Made by a program: the position numbers and the translations under genes. This document shows positions 1-5,431 of a stretch of 8,959 nucleotides of DNA, in pieces. Origin of the DNA: Patescibacteria group bacterium (GTDB taxonomy: Bacteria; Patescibacteriota; Microgenomatia; UBA1400; MFAQ01); assembly GCA_018819325.1 (NCBI GenBank), contig JAHJQJ010000080.1:1-8959 (forward strand), read 5' to 3'. The notes under the pieces are model-generated. The model saw only the letters and a program-made list of their open reading frames with translations. It made no database searches and was not told the origin of the DNA. How positions within the stretch are numbered: position 1 is the first letter of the stretch; every line of letters starts with the position of its first letter.

Positions 1-1
1 A

Positions 2-100
2 GAATACCAATTACCTGGAGAAGAGGTCAAAACAAAAACTCTACTTAAGATGGATGAAGAACAAAAACTACTCTATGACGTTATCCACAATCGTGCCTAA
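2..100 (+). CDS. C-terminal end of an unidentified plus-strand protein (partial)
   Basis: An open frame enters from the left edge and runs for 32 codons to a TAA at 98-100. Its last residues read ...MDEEQKLLYDVIHNRA. The stretch is rich in Glu and Lys with well-spaced hydrophobic residues, as in the end of a soluble protein. I do not recognise the family. A transposase tail is conceivable, because the gene ends at the boundary of a rearranged region, but nothing here proves it. It converges on the minus-strand glycosyltransferase remnant, which ends 45 bases away. A random 32-codon open frame is not rare, so its reality is uncertain. Confidence 0.4.
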   Translation, partial: EYQLPGEEVKTKTLLKMDEEQKLLYDVIHNRA

Positions 101-145
101 CTTCTAAACTTCAAGGGTGTCCCATTGCGGAAGACAGGAGTAAAC
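101..145. other. Convergent intergenic spacer, left edge
   Basis: This 45-base gap lies between the plus-strand gene tail and the end of the glycosyltransferase remnant. It holds a short GGGtgtCCC palindrome at about 115-123 and a partial direct repeat (AACTTCTA/AACTTCAA). There is no stable hairpin with a T-run, so no convincing terminator for either gene. GGGTGTCCC-like strings occur at some insertion-sequence ends, but no partner inverted repeat was found in the window. Confidence 0.3.
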
Positions 146-806
146 TTAGTGACTATTAAAATAGTGCTTGGTAATCAATTTGACGCTTTCGGCCGAAAAG
201 TTATTATGGACGTATTTGACAGAGTTATTTTTTAACGTCTGATAAAAATCCTGATTGTTATAGAGTTTCCCAATTGCTTTCTTTATTTTGGACAATGTCG
301 GTTCAACAATTACCGCCACGGATTTATCGACGACTTCAATGGTGGCTCCGCGATTGGAAACAATGACTGGCAAAACCACAGGCAAGCGCTTCCATGAGCA
401 CTCTTCCCCAGCCTTCATTATAGAGTGAGGGCAAGCAGAATACATTGGCTAAATTGTAATAGAGATGAAGCTGAGTATAGGGGACATTTCCCAACAATTT
501 GATGTTATGGTGAGATTGCGAAAGCTTTTTTAAAATTGGATAGTCATGGCCTTTACCAACAAATAGGAAGTTGATATCTGGTAATTGCACAGCGATATTG
601 GCCAAAAGAACTGCCCCCTTGGTCGGTATCATTCGACCAACAAAAAGAACGCTGAATTTATCTTCAAGACGCATTTTTTTTCTAAAAGTTAGTGATTTTT
701 TAAAAACCTCCCAAATAATGTCGGAATACAAGACGAATCTTCGCTCGGTTGGAGGTGGAAAGGCGACATTTTTGTACTGACTTTGGAAGTGTTTTTTACT
801 ATTCAA
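146..806 (-). pseudogene. GT4 glycosyltransferase remnant, N-truncated and frameshifted
   Basis: This is the C-terminal (donor-nucleotide-binding) half of a GT-B fold glycosyltransferase, paralogous to the intact GT4 at 1549-2697. It keeps the phosphate-binding motif FVGRMIPTKG and the E-x7-E motif in NEGWGRVLMEALACG. The reading frame then breaks. An extra A in the AAAA run at 372-375 (the intact copy has AAA) turns ...ACGLPVIVSN into ...ACGFASHC. Removing one base restores a collinear match down to ITKHYFNSH and the TAA at 146-148. Hand alignment of 96 bases around the EX7E block gives about 76% nucleotide identity to the intact copy. The whole N-terminal acceptor domain (about 185 residues) is missing. 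The recognisable sequence begins just after the methyltransferase stop, in a frame with only a TTG (804-806) as a possible start. No in-frame stop other than the shift is present, so decay is recent or the shift is a sequencing error; the N-terminal loss is real either way. Confidence 0.85.
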
Positions 807-1452
807 AGTTTCTTGTTTTTTTGTAAACGACCAATTGCCCTTTTGGCATCATCCTAAAATAGCTTTTGTTCCACTTATAGTTCACTAGTTGAAAACCATA
901 TTTTCCTATAAGAGATTTTAGTGTTTTTTTTGTAAAAAATCTAATGTGAGGATTATTAGGATAAAAGTATTTGTTCCAAAATAGTGCGGCGATTATAACT
1001 TGTTTGAACCAGTTGAAGTCTGTTGTTGTGATACAAAAATAGCCACCCTTTTTCAAAATCCGGTTCGCCTCTATAAATACGTTTTCAAGATCCAATATAT
1101 GTTCGAGTACTTCTATCGCAATAATTGTATCAAATGATTTACTTTTGATATCAACCGACTCGATTTCACCTTTAACAAAGTTTAGTTTAGGGTATTTTTT
1201 TCTTCCAATATTGATGGCGTTTTGTGACACTTCTAAAGCGACTCCACCCTTTAGACTCATATTCCTTGATATATAATATAGAAACGTTCCGTCTCCCGCC
1301 CCAAAATCTAATACCCTTTTACCAATATATTCACGAAAGAAGTCAAGGTGCCAAAGCAGGTTATCTGTCGACCATGAGGGTGGTTCAGATTGTGAAATTC
1401 CTGATACCCCGGACTTACTCCAATATCGATCATAATAAGTTTTTTTTGTCAT
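799..1452 (-). CDS. Class I SAM-dependent methyltransferase
   Basis: This 217-residue cytoplasmic Rossmann-fold methyltransferase is of the Methyltransf_11/23 (UbiG-like) type. Motif I, VLDFGAGDGTF, lies at residues 47-57 and binds SAM. The acidic residue ending strand beta-2 is Glu74 (VALEVS). The motif IEVLEHI (113-119) and the late strand ILKKGGYFCITTT follow in the usual order, so the domain looks complete. In this setting it probably O- or N-methylates a sugar of the glycan, perhaps as a capping or length-control step; the substrate cannot be read from sequence. The ATG at 1450-1452 is followed at once by an A8 run and has no Shine-Dalgarno. A TACAAT box 12 bases upstream of the ATG suggests a nearly leaderless transcript. 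It sits between an intact GT4 and a truncated GT4 paralogue, so it may mark a recombination joint. Confidence 0.88.
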   Translation of the reverse strand: MTKKTYYDRYWSKSGVSGISQSEPPSWSTDNLLWHLDFFREYIGKRVLDFGAGDGTFLYYISRNMSLKGGVALEVSQNAINIGRKKYPKLNFVKGEIESVDIKSKSFDTIIAIEVLEHILDLENVFIEANRILKKGGYFCITTTDFNWFKQVIIAALFWNKYFYPNNPHIRFFTKKTLKSLIGKYGFQLVNYKWNKSYFRMMPKGQLVVYKKTRNFE

Positions 1453-1463
1453 AATTTGAATAT

Positions 1464-1469
1464 ATTGTA
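1464..1469 (-). promoter_or_regulatory. Possible -10 box (TACAAT) of the methyltransferase
   Basis: Read on the minus strand, TACAAT lies 11-12 bases before the methyltransferase ATG, which would put the transcript start within a few bases of the start codon. A TTGCTA lies 20 bases further up, which is a long spacer for a -35. The box is inside an imperfect 14-bp palindrome, ATATTGTACAGTAT (1462-1475), which could be a protein-binding site. This is a weak call made by eye. Confidence 0.25.
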
Positions 1470-1479
1470 CAGTATTTAT

Positions 1480-1513
1480 GATCGAAATTTAGCAAGAGGG
1501 TGTGATTTCGATC
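1480..1513. repeat. Perfect 9-bp inverted repeat between GT4 and methyltransferase
   Basis: GATCGAAAT (1480-1488) and ATTTCGATC (1505-1513) are exact reverse complements with a 16-base loop. No T-run follows on either strand, so an intrinsic terminator is not obvious. It lies in the 96-base gap (1453-1548), the longest gap between complete minus-strand genes in the window. It could act as an RNA processing or attenuation hairpin between the GT4 and methyltransferase, as an operator, or be a scar of the rearrangement in this region. Confidence 0.6.
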
Positions 1514-1548
1514 CGTATGTTATTCTGATCTTCTAACTATAGCTTTCT

Positions 1549-2697
1549 TTAGTAATATTTTGTAATTAGTCTCACAGATTTGGCGGAAAAATTAGTCATT
1601 GCGTATTTGGTGGCATTTTTTCTTAAATTTTCAAACAATTGATGGTCGACATAAAGTTTTTTAATAGATTCTGTTATGGCTTCTAATTTTGGTGATACGA
1701 TGAGAGCGACAGAATCATCAATGACTTCGGTGATTGCACCGAGATTTGAGGCAACTACTGGTAAACCACAGGCAAGGGCTTCCATAATTACCCTTCCCCA
1801 GCCCTCGTTATATAGCGAAGGGATGCAGAAAACGTCCGCGAGGTTGTAGTAAAGATGTAAATTTTTATATGGCACATTTCCAAGCAATCTGATATTGCGG
1901 TTTGTCTCAGACATCTTCTTTATTGTTGTGTAATCCGAACCATTCCCGACAAAGAGAAAGTTTATCTCCGAAAGACTGGTGGCGGCTTTGGCTAATAGAA
2001 GTGCACCTTTGGGCGGTATCATTCTTCCGACAAAAAGTATACTGAATTTTTCATCGACTCCCATTTTCTGTCTTAATTTTTTCTTATTTAGGGGTTTGAA
2101 TTGCCTTAGATTAATCCAATGGCGATATAAATCCAACTTCTCAGTACCCACTCCCATCACCTTAAGTTGACTGACTGACTGACGTGATTGGGTTAGGACC
2201 TTGTCAGTAGAATTCAAAATATGAACCATCAGTTTTGTAAAGGAGTTATTTGTTGGAACGTTGTCGTAGGTAGAATAAATGCTAACTATATGGCGGGGGA
2301 TTTTAAATAGTTTCTGTAACACGATTCCTATGATAGCTCCATTCAAGCCATGTGAATGAACTGCTTTGAATTTGATATTTGAGTGAACTATTAACCAAAG
2401 GATTGAGCGGACAAGTAAGTATGGAGTTATGTAAATAAAATTAAGAACTGGTAATTTTTCAAATCGGTGAAATAGATTAAATCCTAGCCAAGAAAAACGG
2501 AAAATTACTGCTTTATGGCCTACTCGCTCTTCCTTTTTCCAAGAAACGTCTGGTGTTGAAATAGGAGAATAAGTGAGGGTAACTGTTCGATATCCTAATT
2601 TATCTAATTCGCTAATTAGATCGGCTAGATGCGTTTCGACTCCTCCAATATTTGGTGAAAAAAAAGGAGTTATATGGAGTATCGTTTGTGGTTTCAT
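1549..2697 (-). CDS. GT4-family glycosyltransferase (GT-B fold)
   Basis: This 382-residue cytoplasmic, membrane-associated glycosyltransferase moves a sugar from a nucleotide donor to a lipid-linked glycan, with a retaining mechanism expected for GT4. The N-terminal acceptor domain opens with ILHITPFFSPNIGGVETH (GGVETH at 18-23). The C-terminal domain has FVGRMIPPKG, with Arg225 and Lys230 expected to bind the donor phosphates. The E-x7-E motif is Glu298/Glu306 in NEGWGRVIMEALACGLPVVAS. The length is normal. I chose the ATG at 2695-2697 because it overlaps the upstream GT2 stop as ATGA and has GGAG just before it; an in-frame GTG at 2704-2706 would add three residues. The gene carries four TGAC units at 2168-2183 and an A8 run at 2658-2665, both possible slippage sites. 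The donor sugar is not predictable. A damaged paralogue lies at 146-806. Confidence 0.93.
   Translation of the reverse strand: MKPQTILHITPFFSPNIGGVETHLADLISELDKLGYRTVTLTYSPISTPDVSWKKEERVGHKAVIFRFSWLGFNLFHRFEKLPVLNFIYITPYLLVRSILWLIVHSNIKFKAVHSHGLNGAIIGIVLQKLFKIPRHIVSIYSTYDNVPTNNSFTKLMVHILNSTDKVLTQSRQSVSQLKVMGVGTEKLDLYRHWINLRQFKPLNKKKLRQKMGVDEKFSILFVGRMIPPKGALLLAKAATSLSEINFLFVGNGSDYTTIKKMSETNRNIRLLGNVPYKNLHLYYNLADVFCIPSLYNEGWGRVIMEALACGLPVVASNLGAITEVIDDSVALIVSPKLEAITESIKKLYVDHQLFENLRKNATKYAMTNFSAKSVRLITKYY
2168..2183. repeat. (TGAC)4 tetranucleotide tract inside the GT4 gene
   Basis: Four perfect tandem TGAC units (GTCA on the coding strand) encode part of SRQSVSQL in the linker before the donor-binding domain. 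Because the unit is four bases, gain or loss of one copy would shift the frame and truncate the enzyme. Tetranucleotide tracts of this kind drive on/off phase variation of glycosyltransferases in some mucosal pathogens, but those tracts usually have many more copies. With four copies the effect here may be small or nil. Confidence 0.9.
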
Positions 2698-3710
2698 TGT
2701 CTCCACTTATGCCGACTAGATTCAGATGGGTTGATTTTACCTTCTGTCCAGCCATATAGATAGATTAACCAGGTAGAGTAACAGGCAACAGGATGGAAGA
2801 GCCAAGCTGTGTCTTTTGTTTTTAGCAACCCTTTTAATGTTTGATAAAGAATTGGAAACACTAGAAGACATTGGACCTGAAACCAGATTATTTCTGCTAG
2901 ATAACTGCCTTCCCAATTTATTGCTCTTGAGTTTTTTGATTTGTGAAAAGACATGTCTTTTATACGGCGTAACTGTTTACGAAAGAACTTTGTTTGGCTA
3001 TCTTCTACAAAAGTATGAACAATGCCTACCTTGACCTTGGCAATGTTTACCTGACCCTTTTTTCTTATTAGGTTTATTAAGACATCAATATCAAAAAGAT
3101 AGTCCCCTACTTTGGCTTGACTCAAGGTACTGCGCTGGATGATAAATCCGTTGGCGCCAATGGTGGGGATTGGTTCATGATCTAGGATAACTTTAATATA
3201 TTCTCCTTTATTTACTTGTTTGAAATTAAGGCCGGTCCATTTGCCAGTTAGGACACATAAACGGTCGTAGTTACCGGTAAACAGACAGATTGGGTCGTTC
3301 ATGCCGAGAGAAGCAAAGTAGCGAGTAAGGTAGGAGTCTTTTTTCCTGTAGGTATATTTAATTGGCTCACTAGCAATAATGGTTTTATCTGTAAATGGCT
3401 TGACCATTTTCTTAAGCCAGGTTTTGCTGGGCAGGATATTGTCTGAGTCTATTAGTGCTACTAGATCTCCGGTAGCTTTTTTGACCCCTATGGCCTTGCC
3501 GGACTCCCCTGTTTTTAGAGGGTTATTTATTATTTTTGCCTTAAATTTTTTGGCAATTTCAAGCGTTTTGTCTGTTGAGCCGCCGTCTGCAATGATTATT
3601 TCTATTTTTTCTTTGGGGTAATCTTGAATACTAATTGAATGAAGGCATTTTTCTAAAACAGAGTCGGCGTTTAAAACTGGAATAACAACTGAGATGTTTG
3701 GTAGAGCCAT
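2694..3710 (-). CDS. GT2-family glycosyltransferase
   Basis: This 338-residue GT-A fold enzyme begins ISVVIPVLN and has ADGGSTD at 41-47, which contacts the nucleotide. The metal-binding DSD is at 88-90 (ALIDSDN). It is followed by WLKKMVKPF, the usual sequence after DxD in ExoA-like glycosyltransferases. A KFFRKQLRRI stretch later in the chain resembles the basic region near the acceptor site. Two hydrophobic segments near the C-terminus (FQVQCLLVFPILY and the stretch around PVACYSTWLIYLYGW) probably hold it on the cytoplasmic face of the membrane. It would add one sugar to the lipid-linked glycan; the sugar is unknown. The ATG at 3708-3710 has no Shine-Dalgarno but has TATAAT eight bases upstream. 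Its TGA stop overlaps the next start (ATGA), so the GT4 is probably translationally coupled to it. Confidence 0.9.
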   Translation of the reverse strand: MALPNISVVIPVLNADSVLEKCLHSISIQDYPKEKIEIIIADGGSTDKTLEIAKKFKAKIINNPLKTGESGKAIGVKKATGDLVALIDSDNILPSKTWLKKMVKPFTDKTIIASEPIKYTYRKKDSYLTRYFASLGMNDPICLFTGNYDRLCVLTGKWTGLNFKQVNKGEYIKVILDHEPIPTIGANGFIIQRSTLSQAKVGDYLFDIDVLINLIRKKGQVNIAKVKVGIVHTFVEDSQTKFFRKQLRRIKDMSFHKSKNSRAINWEGSYLAEIIWFQVQCLLVFPILYQTLKGLLKTKDTAWLFHPVACYSTWLIYLYGWTEGKINPSESSRHKWRQ

Positions 3711-3713
3711 TAG

Positions 3714-3742
3714 GAGACATTATATCTATTTTGTGGTATAAA
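3714..3742 (+). promoter_or_regulatory. Probable ferredoxin promoter
   Basis: GAGACA (3714-3719, four of six matches to TTGACA) and TATAAA (3737-3742) are separated by exactly 17 bases. Transcription would begin at about 3749, one or two bases before the ATG at 3751, so the message is likely leaderless. There is no Shine-Dalgarno in front of the gene. The box overlaps the divergent GT2 promoter, so the two may compete. Confidence 0.45.
3719..3724 (-). promoter_or_regulatory. Probable -10 box (TATAAT) for the GT2/GT4 unit
   Basis: A consensus TATAAT on the minus strand ends eight bases before the GT2 start codon. The start of transcription would therefore fall almost on the ATG, giving a leaderless or near-leaderless message, consistent with the missing Shine-Dalgarno. 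No good -35 was found; the best is a poor TTAAAT with a 19-base spacer. It shares the 40-base gap with the opposing ferredoxin promoter. Confidence 0.4.
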
Positions 3743-3750
3743 TATTTAAC

Positions 3751-3939
3751 ATGAAAGTAAAGATAAATAAAAAAGAGTGTATTGGCTGTGCAATGTGTGT
3801 TAATTTTGCTGAAGAAGTGTTTGAGCTGGTGGATGGCAAGGCAAGGGTGAAGAAGGGTGTTGACCTTGAAAAATACAAAAAGAAAATAAAGGAAGCAGTG
3901 GAGATGTGCCCTGTTGAGGCCGTTAAGGTTGAAGACTAA
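3751..3939 (+). CDS. Small single-cluster [4Fe-4S] ferredoxin
   Basis: This 62-residue soluble electron carrier has cysteines at 10, 13, 16 and 53 (C-IG-C-AM-C ... MCP). That is the set needed for one [4Fe-4S] cluster, in the layout of the short monocluster ferredoxins of Thermotoga and Pyrococcus. The second cluster motif of clostridial ferredoxins is absent, and a charged Lys/Glu-rich segment fills the middle. The length is typical. It is the only complete plus-strand gene in the window, set between two minus-strand glycan genes, with its own promoter and a strong hairpin after its stop. It faces the B12 radical SAM gene tail to tail. Radical SAM enzymes need a low-potential electron donor, so a partnership is plausible, but that is inferred from position alone. 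Confidence 0.93.
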   Translation: MKVKINKKECIGCAMCVNFAEEVFELVDGKARVKKGVDLEKYKKKIKEAVEMCPVEAVKVED

Positions 3940-3972
3940 GATTTTAACAAAGGAGAGACCTTTGTTAAAATC
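3940..3972. terminator. Bidirectional terminator between ferredoxin and radical SAM genes
   Basis: GATTTTAACAAAGG (3940-3953) and CCTTTGTTAAAATC (3959-3972) form a perfect 14-bp stem with a five-base AGAGA loop. The stem ends in A/T-rich stretches on both sides, which suits termination in both directions. It starts on the base after the ferredoxin TAA (3937-3939), and the radical SAM stop (TAA, 3965-3967) lies within the stem itself, so the last codons of that gene form part of the hairpin. Confidence 0.85.
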
Positions 3973-5431
3973 CGGCAAAATCTAGTTTTTTAGAGAAGAA
4001 TTTTAAGGCCAATCTTACGTAGTATTTAAACTTGTTCCAGTCCGTTAGGCCTTCTTTTAGTTTTCTTAAGACAAACTGGGGTGTCCAGATTGAGTTGTAG
4101 ATATCTCTGACTAGTGCGTTTATTTGATTGTCTGACATGGTTGTTTTCATTATGGGCATGCGCATGTCGTATTGGTTCCAATCCGTTGTTTTAAGCCAGT
4201 TATTTTTTTGGCATTGTTTAAATAGTGGTGTACCAGGATAAGGAATGACAACTGTAGCTTGAAGAGTGTCGATATAACCTTTTTTAAATAGATCTTTGGC
4301 TAGATTAATGGTGTTTTGAGCTTGTTCTTTTGTTTCCCAAGGATAACCAACCATGGCGGTGGCGTGGGGCCAGAGGCCGGCCTGCTTGGCAATTTTGGCG
4401 TACTGGGTAATTTGGGCTACCTTTAAGTTTTTGTTTAGCCTATTTAAAGTCTCTTGATTGGCTGACTCTAAACCATATAGAAGAAATCTGAAACCGGCTT
4501 TTCTCATTAAATGATAGTCTTCTTGTGTGAGACCGGTGTTGAACCGCATGTTGCAGTCTATTTGTATTTTTTTATGGTAGCCCCTTTTAATTATTCCTTT
4601 ACAAAAATCTCTTAACCATTCCCCTACCGGAAAAGTGCCACTGTCGTCCATTATTTCTACTACTGGATAGTTATCTAGAATATGGCCAATTTCATCTAGA
4701 GCTCTTTTTACAGACATGACTCTGAAATTTTTACCCGGAAAGAGAGTGGTCCAAGAGCAAAATGTACATTTTCCCCACCAGCAGTCTCTGCCAAACATGG
4801 TGTAGGTACCTGGGGTTTTAATGTAGTTACTGTTTTTGTAAGCGTATAGTTTCCACCTGGTTAAGTCCCTATCTATAAAGGGAAGTTTGTCTAAATTGTT
4901 ATTTAACTTAAATTTTCCAGTATTAAGTATTTTTTTACCTTGCCTGTAATATATTCCGGCACAGAGTTTGGTTTTTTTTGCTAGATGGTTGGCAATGCTT
5001 AGCATTAGAAAATCAAAATCGCCACCGGTGATAACAAAATCAACAGGGCATTTTTTAAAAGATTCCTCTGGCAAGGCGGTAACATGATCACCCATTAGAA
5101 CTACATTAGATTGGGGAAGTTTACTTTTAATTTTCTCTATCATTTTCCAGTGGTACTTAATTACTGGAGTTTTGGTTTCAATGATAATTATGTCTGGCTT
5201 AATTTTGATTAGTTCGGCTAACCACGTAGAGTAAGTTTGTTCCTTGGCTATTCCATCTAGCCAAGACACGCTAAAGCCCGCCTTGTGTAGCATGGTGGCA
5301 CCATAGGCCGGAACTACCGGGTAGGCGTACCAGGGATCATTGGCCCATTGGAACTGTCTGTTTTGACCAAGTAAAGGAATACCTTTTTTTGTATCTAAAG
5401 GTGGATAACAGATGGCTACGGATTTTTTCAC
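3965..5431 (-). CDS. B12-binding-domain radical SAM enzyme
   Basis: This 488-residue enzyme has an N-terminal cobalamin-binding-like domain (about 3-150), with GDHVTALPEES at 114-124 in the position of the usual G-x-H-A-T-x-x-P-E loop and GGDFDF at 136-141 where many relatives have GEGE. The radical SAM TIM-barrel domain (about 205-430) binds its cluster through Cys217, Cys222 and Cys225 in GRDCWWGKCTFCSW, which is Cx4Cx2C rather than the commonest Cx3Cx2C. LLYGLESAN, ATAMVGYPWET and VIPYPGTPLF are further conserved barrel motifs of the group. Class B radical SAM enzymes often methylate unreactive carbons, and others rearrange or cyclise. Here the target could be a sugar or the lipid carrier; the reaction is unknown. 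The GTG at 5429-5431 overlaps the preceding GT2 stop (GTGA), and the first internal Met (47) is too far inside the domain to be the start. Confidence 0.92.
   Translation of the reverse strand: MKKSVAICYPPLDTKKGIPLLGQNRQFQWANDPWYAYPVVPAYGATMLHKAGFSVSWLDGIAKEQTYSTWLAELIKIKPDIIIIETKTPVIKYHWKMIEKIKSKLPQSNVVLMGDHVTALPEESFKKCPVDFVITGGDFDFLMLSIANHLAKKTKLCAGIYYRQGKKILNTGKFKLNNNLDKLPFIDRDLTRWKLYAYKNSNYIKTPGTYTMFGRDCWWGKCTFCSWTTLFPGKNFRVMSVKRALDEIGHILDNYPVVEIMDDSGTFPVGEWLRDFCKGIIKRGYHKKIQIDCNMRFNTGLTQEDYHLMRKAGFRFLLYGLESANQETLNRLNKNLKVAQITQYAKIAKQAGLWPHATAMVGYPWETKEQAQNTINLAKDLFKKGYIDTLQATVVIPYPGTPLFKQCQKNNWLKTTDWNQYDMRMPIMKTTMSDNQINALVRDIYNSIWTPQFVLRKLKEGLTDWNKFKYYVRLALKFFSKKLDFAGF

Noticed and set aside
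146..445. A separate small gene made of the second half of the GT4 remnant
   Set aside because: Its first 20 or so residues are out-of-frame sequence, and the rest is the continuation of the remnant after a one-base shift.
3940..3972. Insertion-sequence inverted repeats bounding a unit
   Set aside because: The arms are only five bases apart and sit between two convergent stops, which fits a terminator hairpin.
3631..3978. A 115-codon open frame on the minus strand across the ferredoxin
   Set aside because: It is the reverse complement of the ferredoxin gene, rich in Cys, His and Phe without a recognisable domain, and runs through the terminator. The ferredoxin cysteine pattern is unmistakable.
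4972..4979. T8 homopolymer in the radical SAM gene as a phase-variation site
   Set aside because: Runs of eight A or T also occur at 1440-1447, 2658-2665 and 6471-6478. They are expected in Lys- and Phe-rich AT-rich genes and do not stand out.
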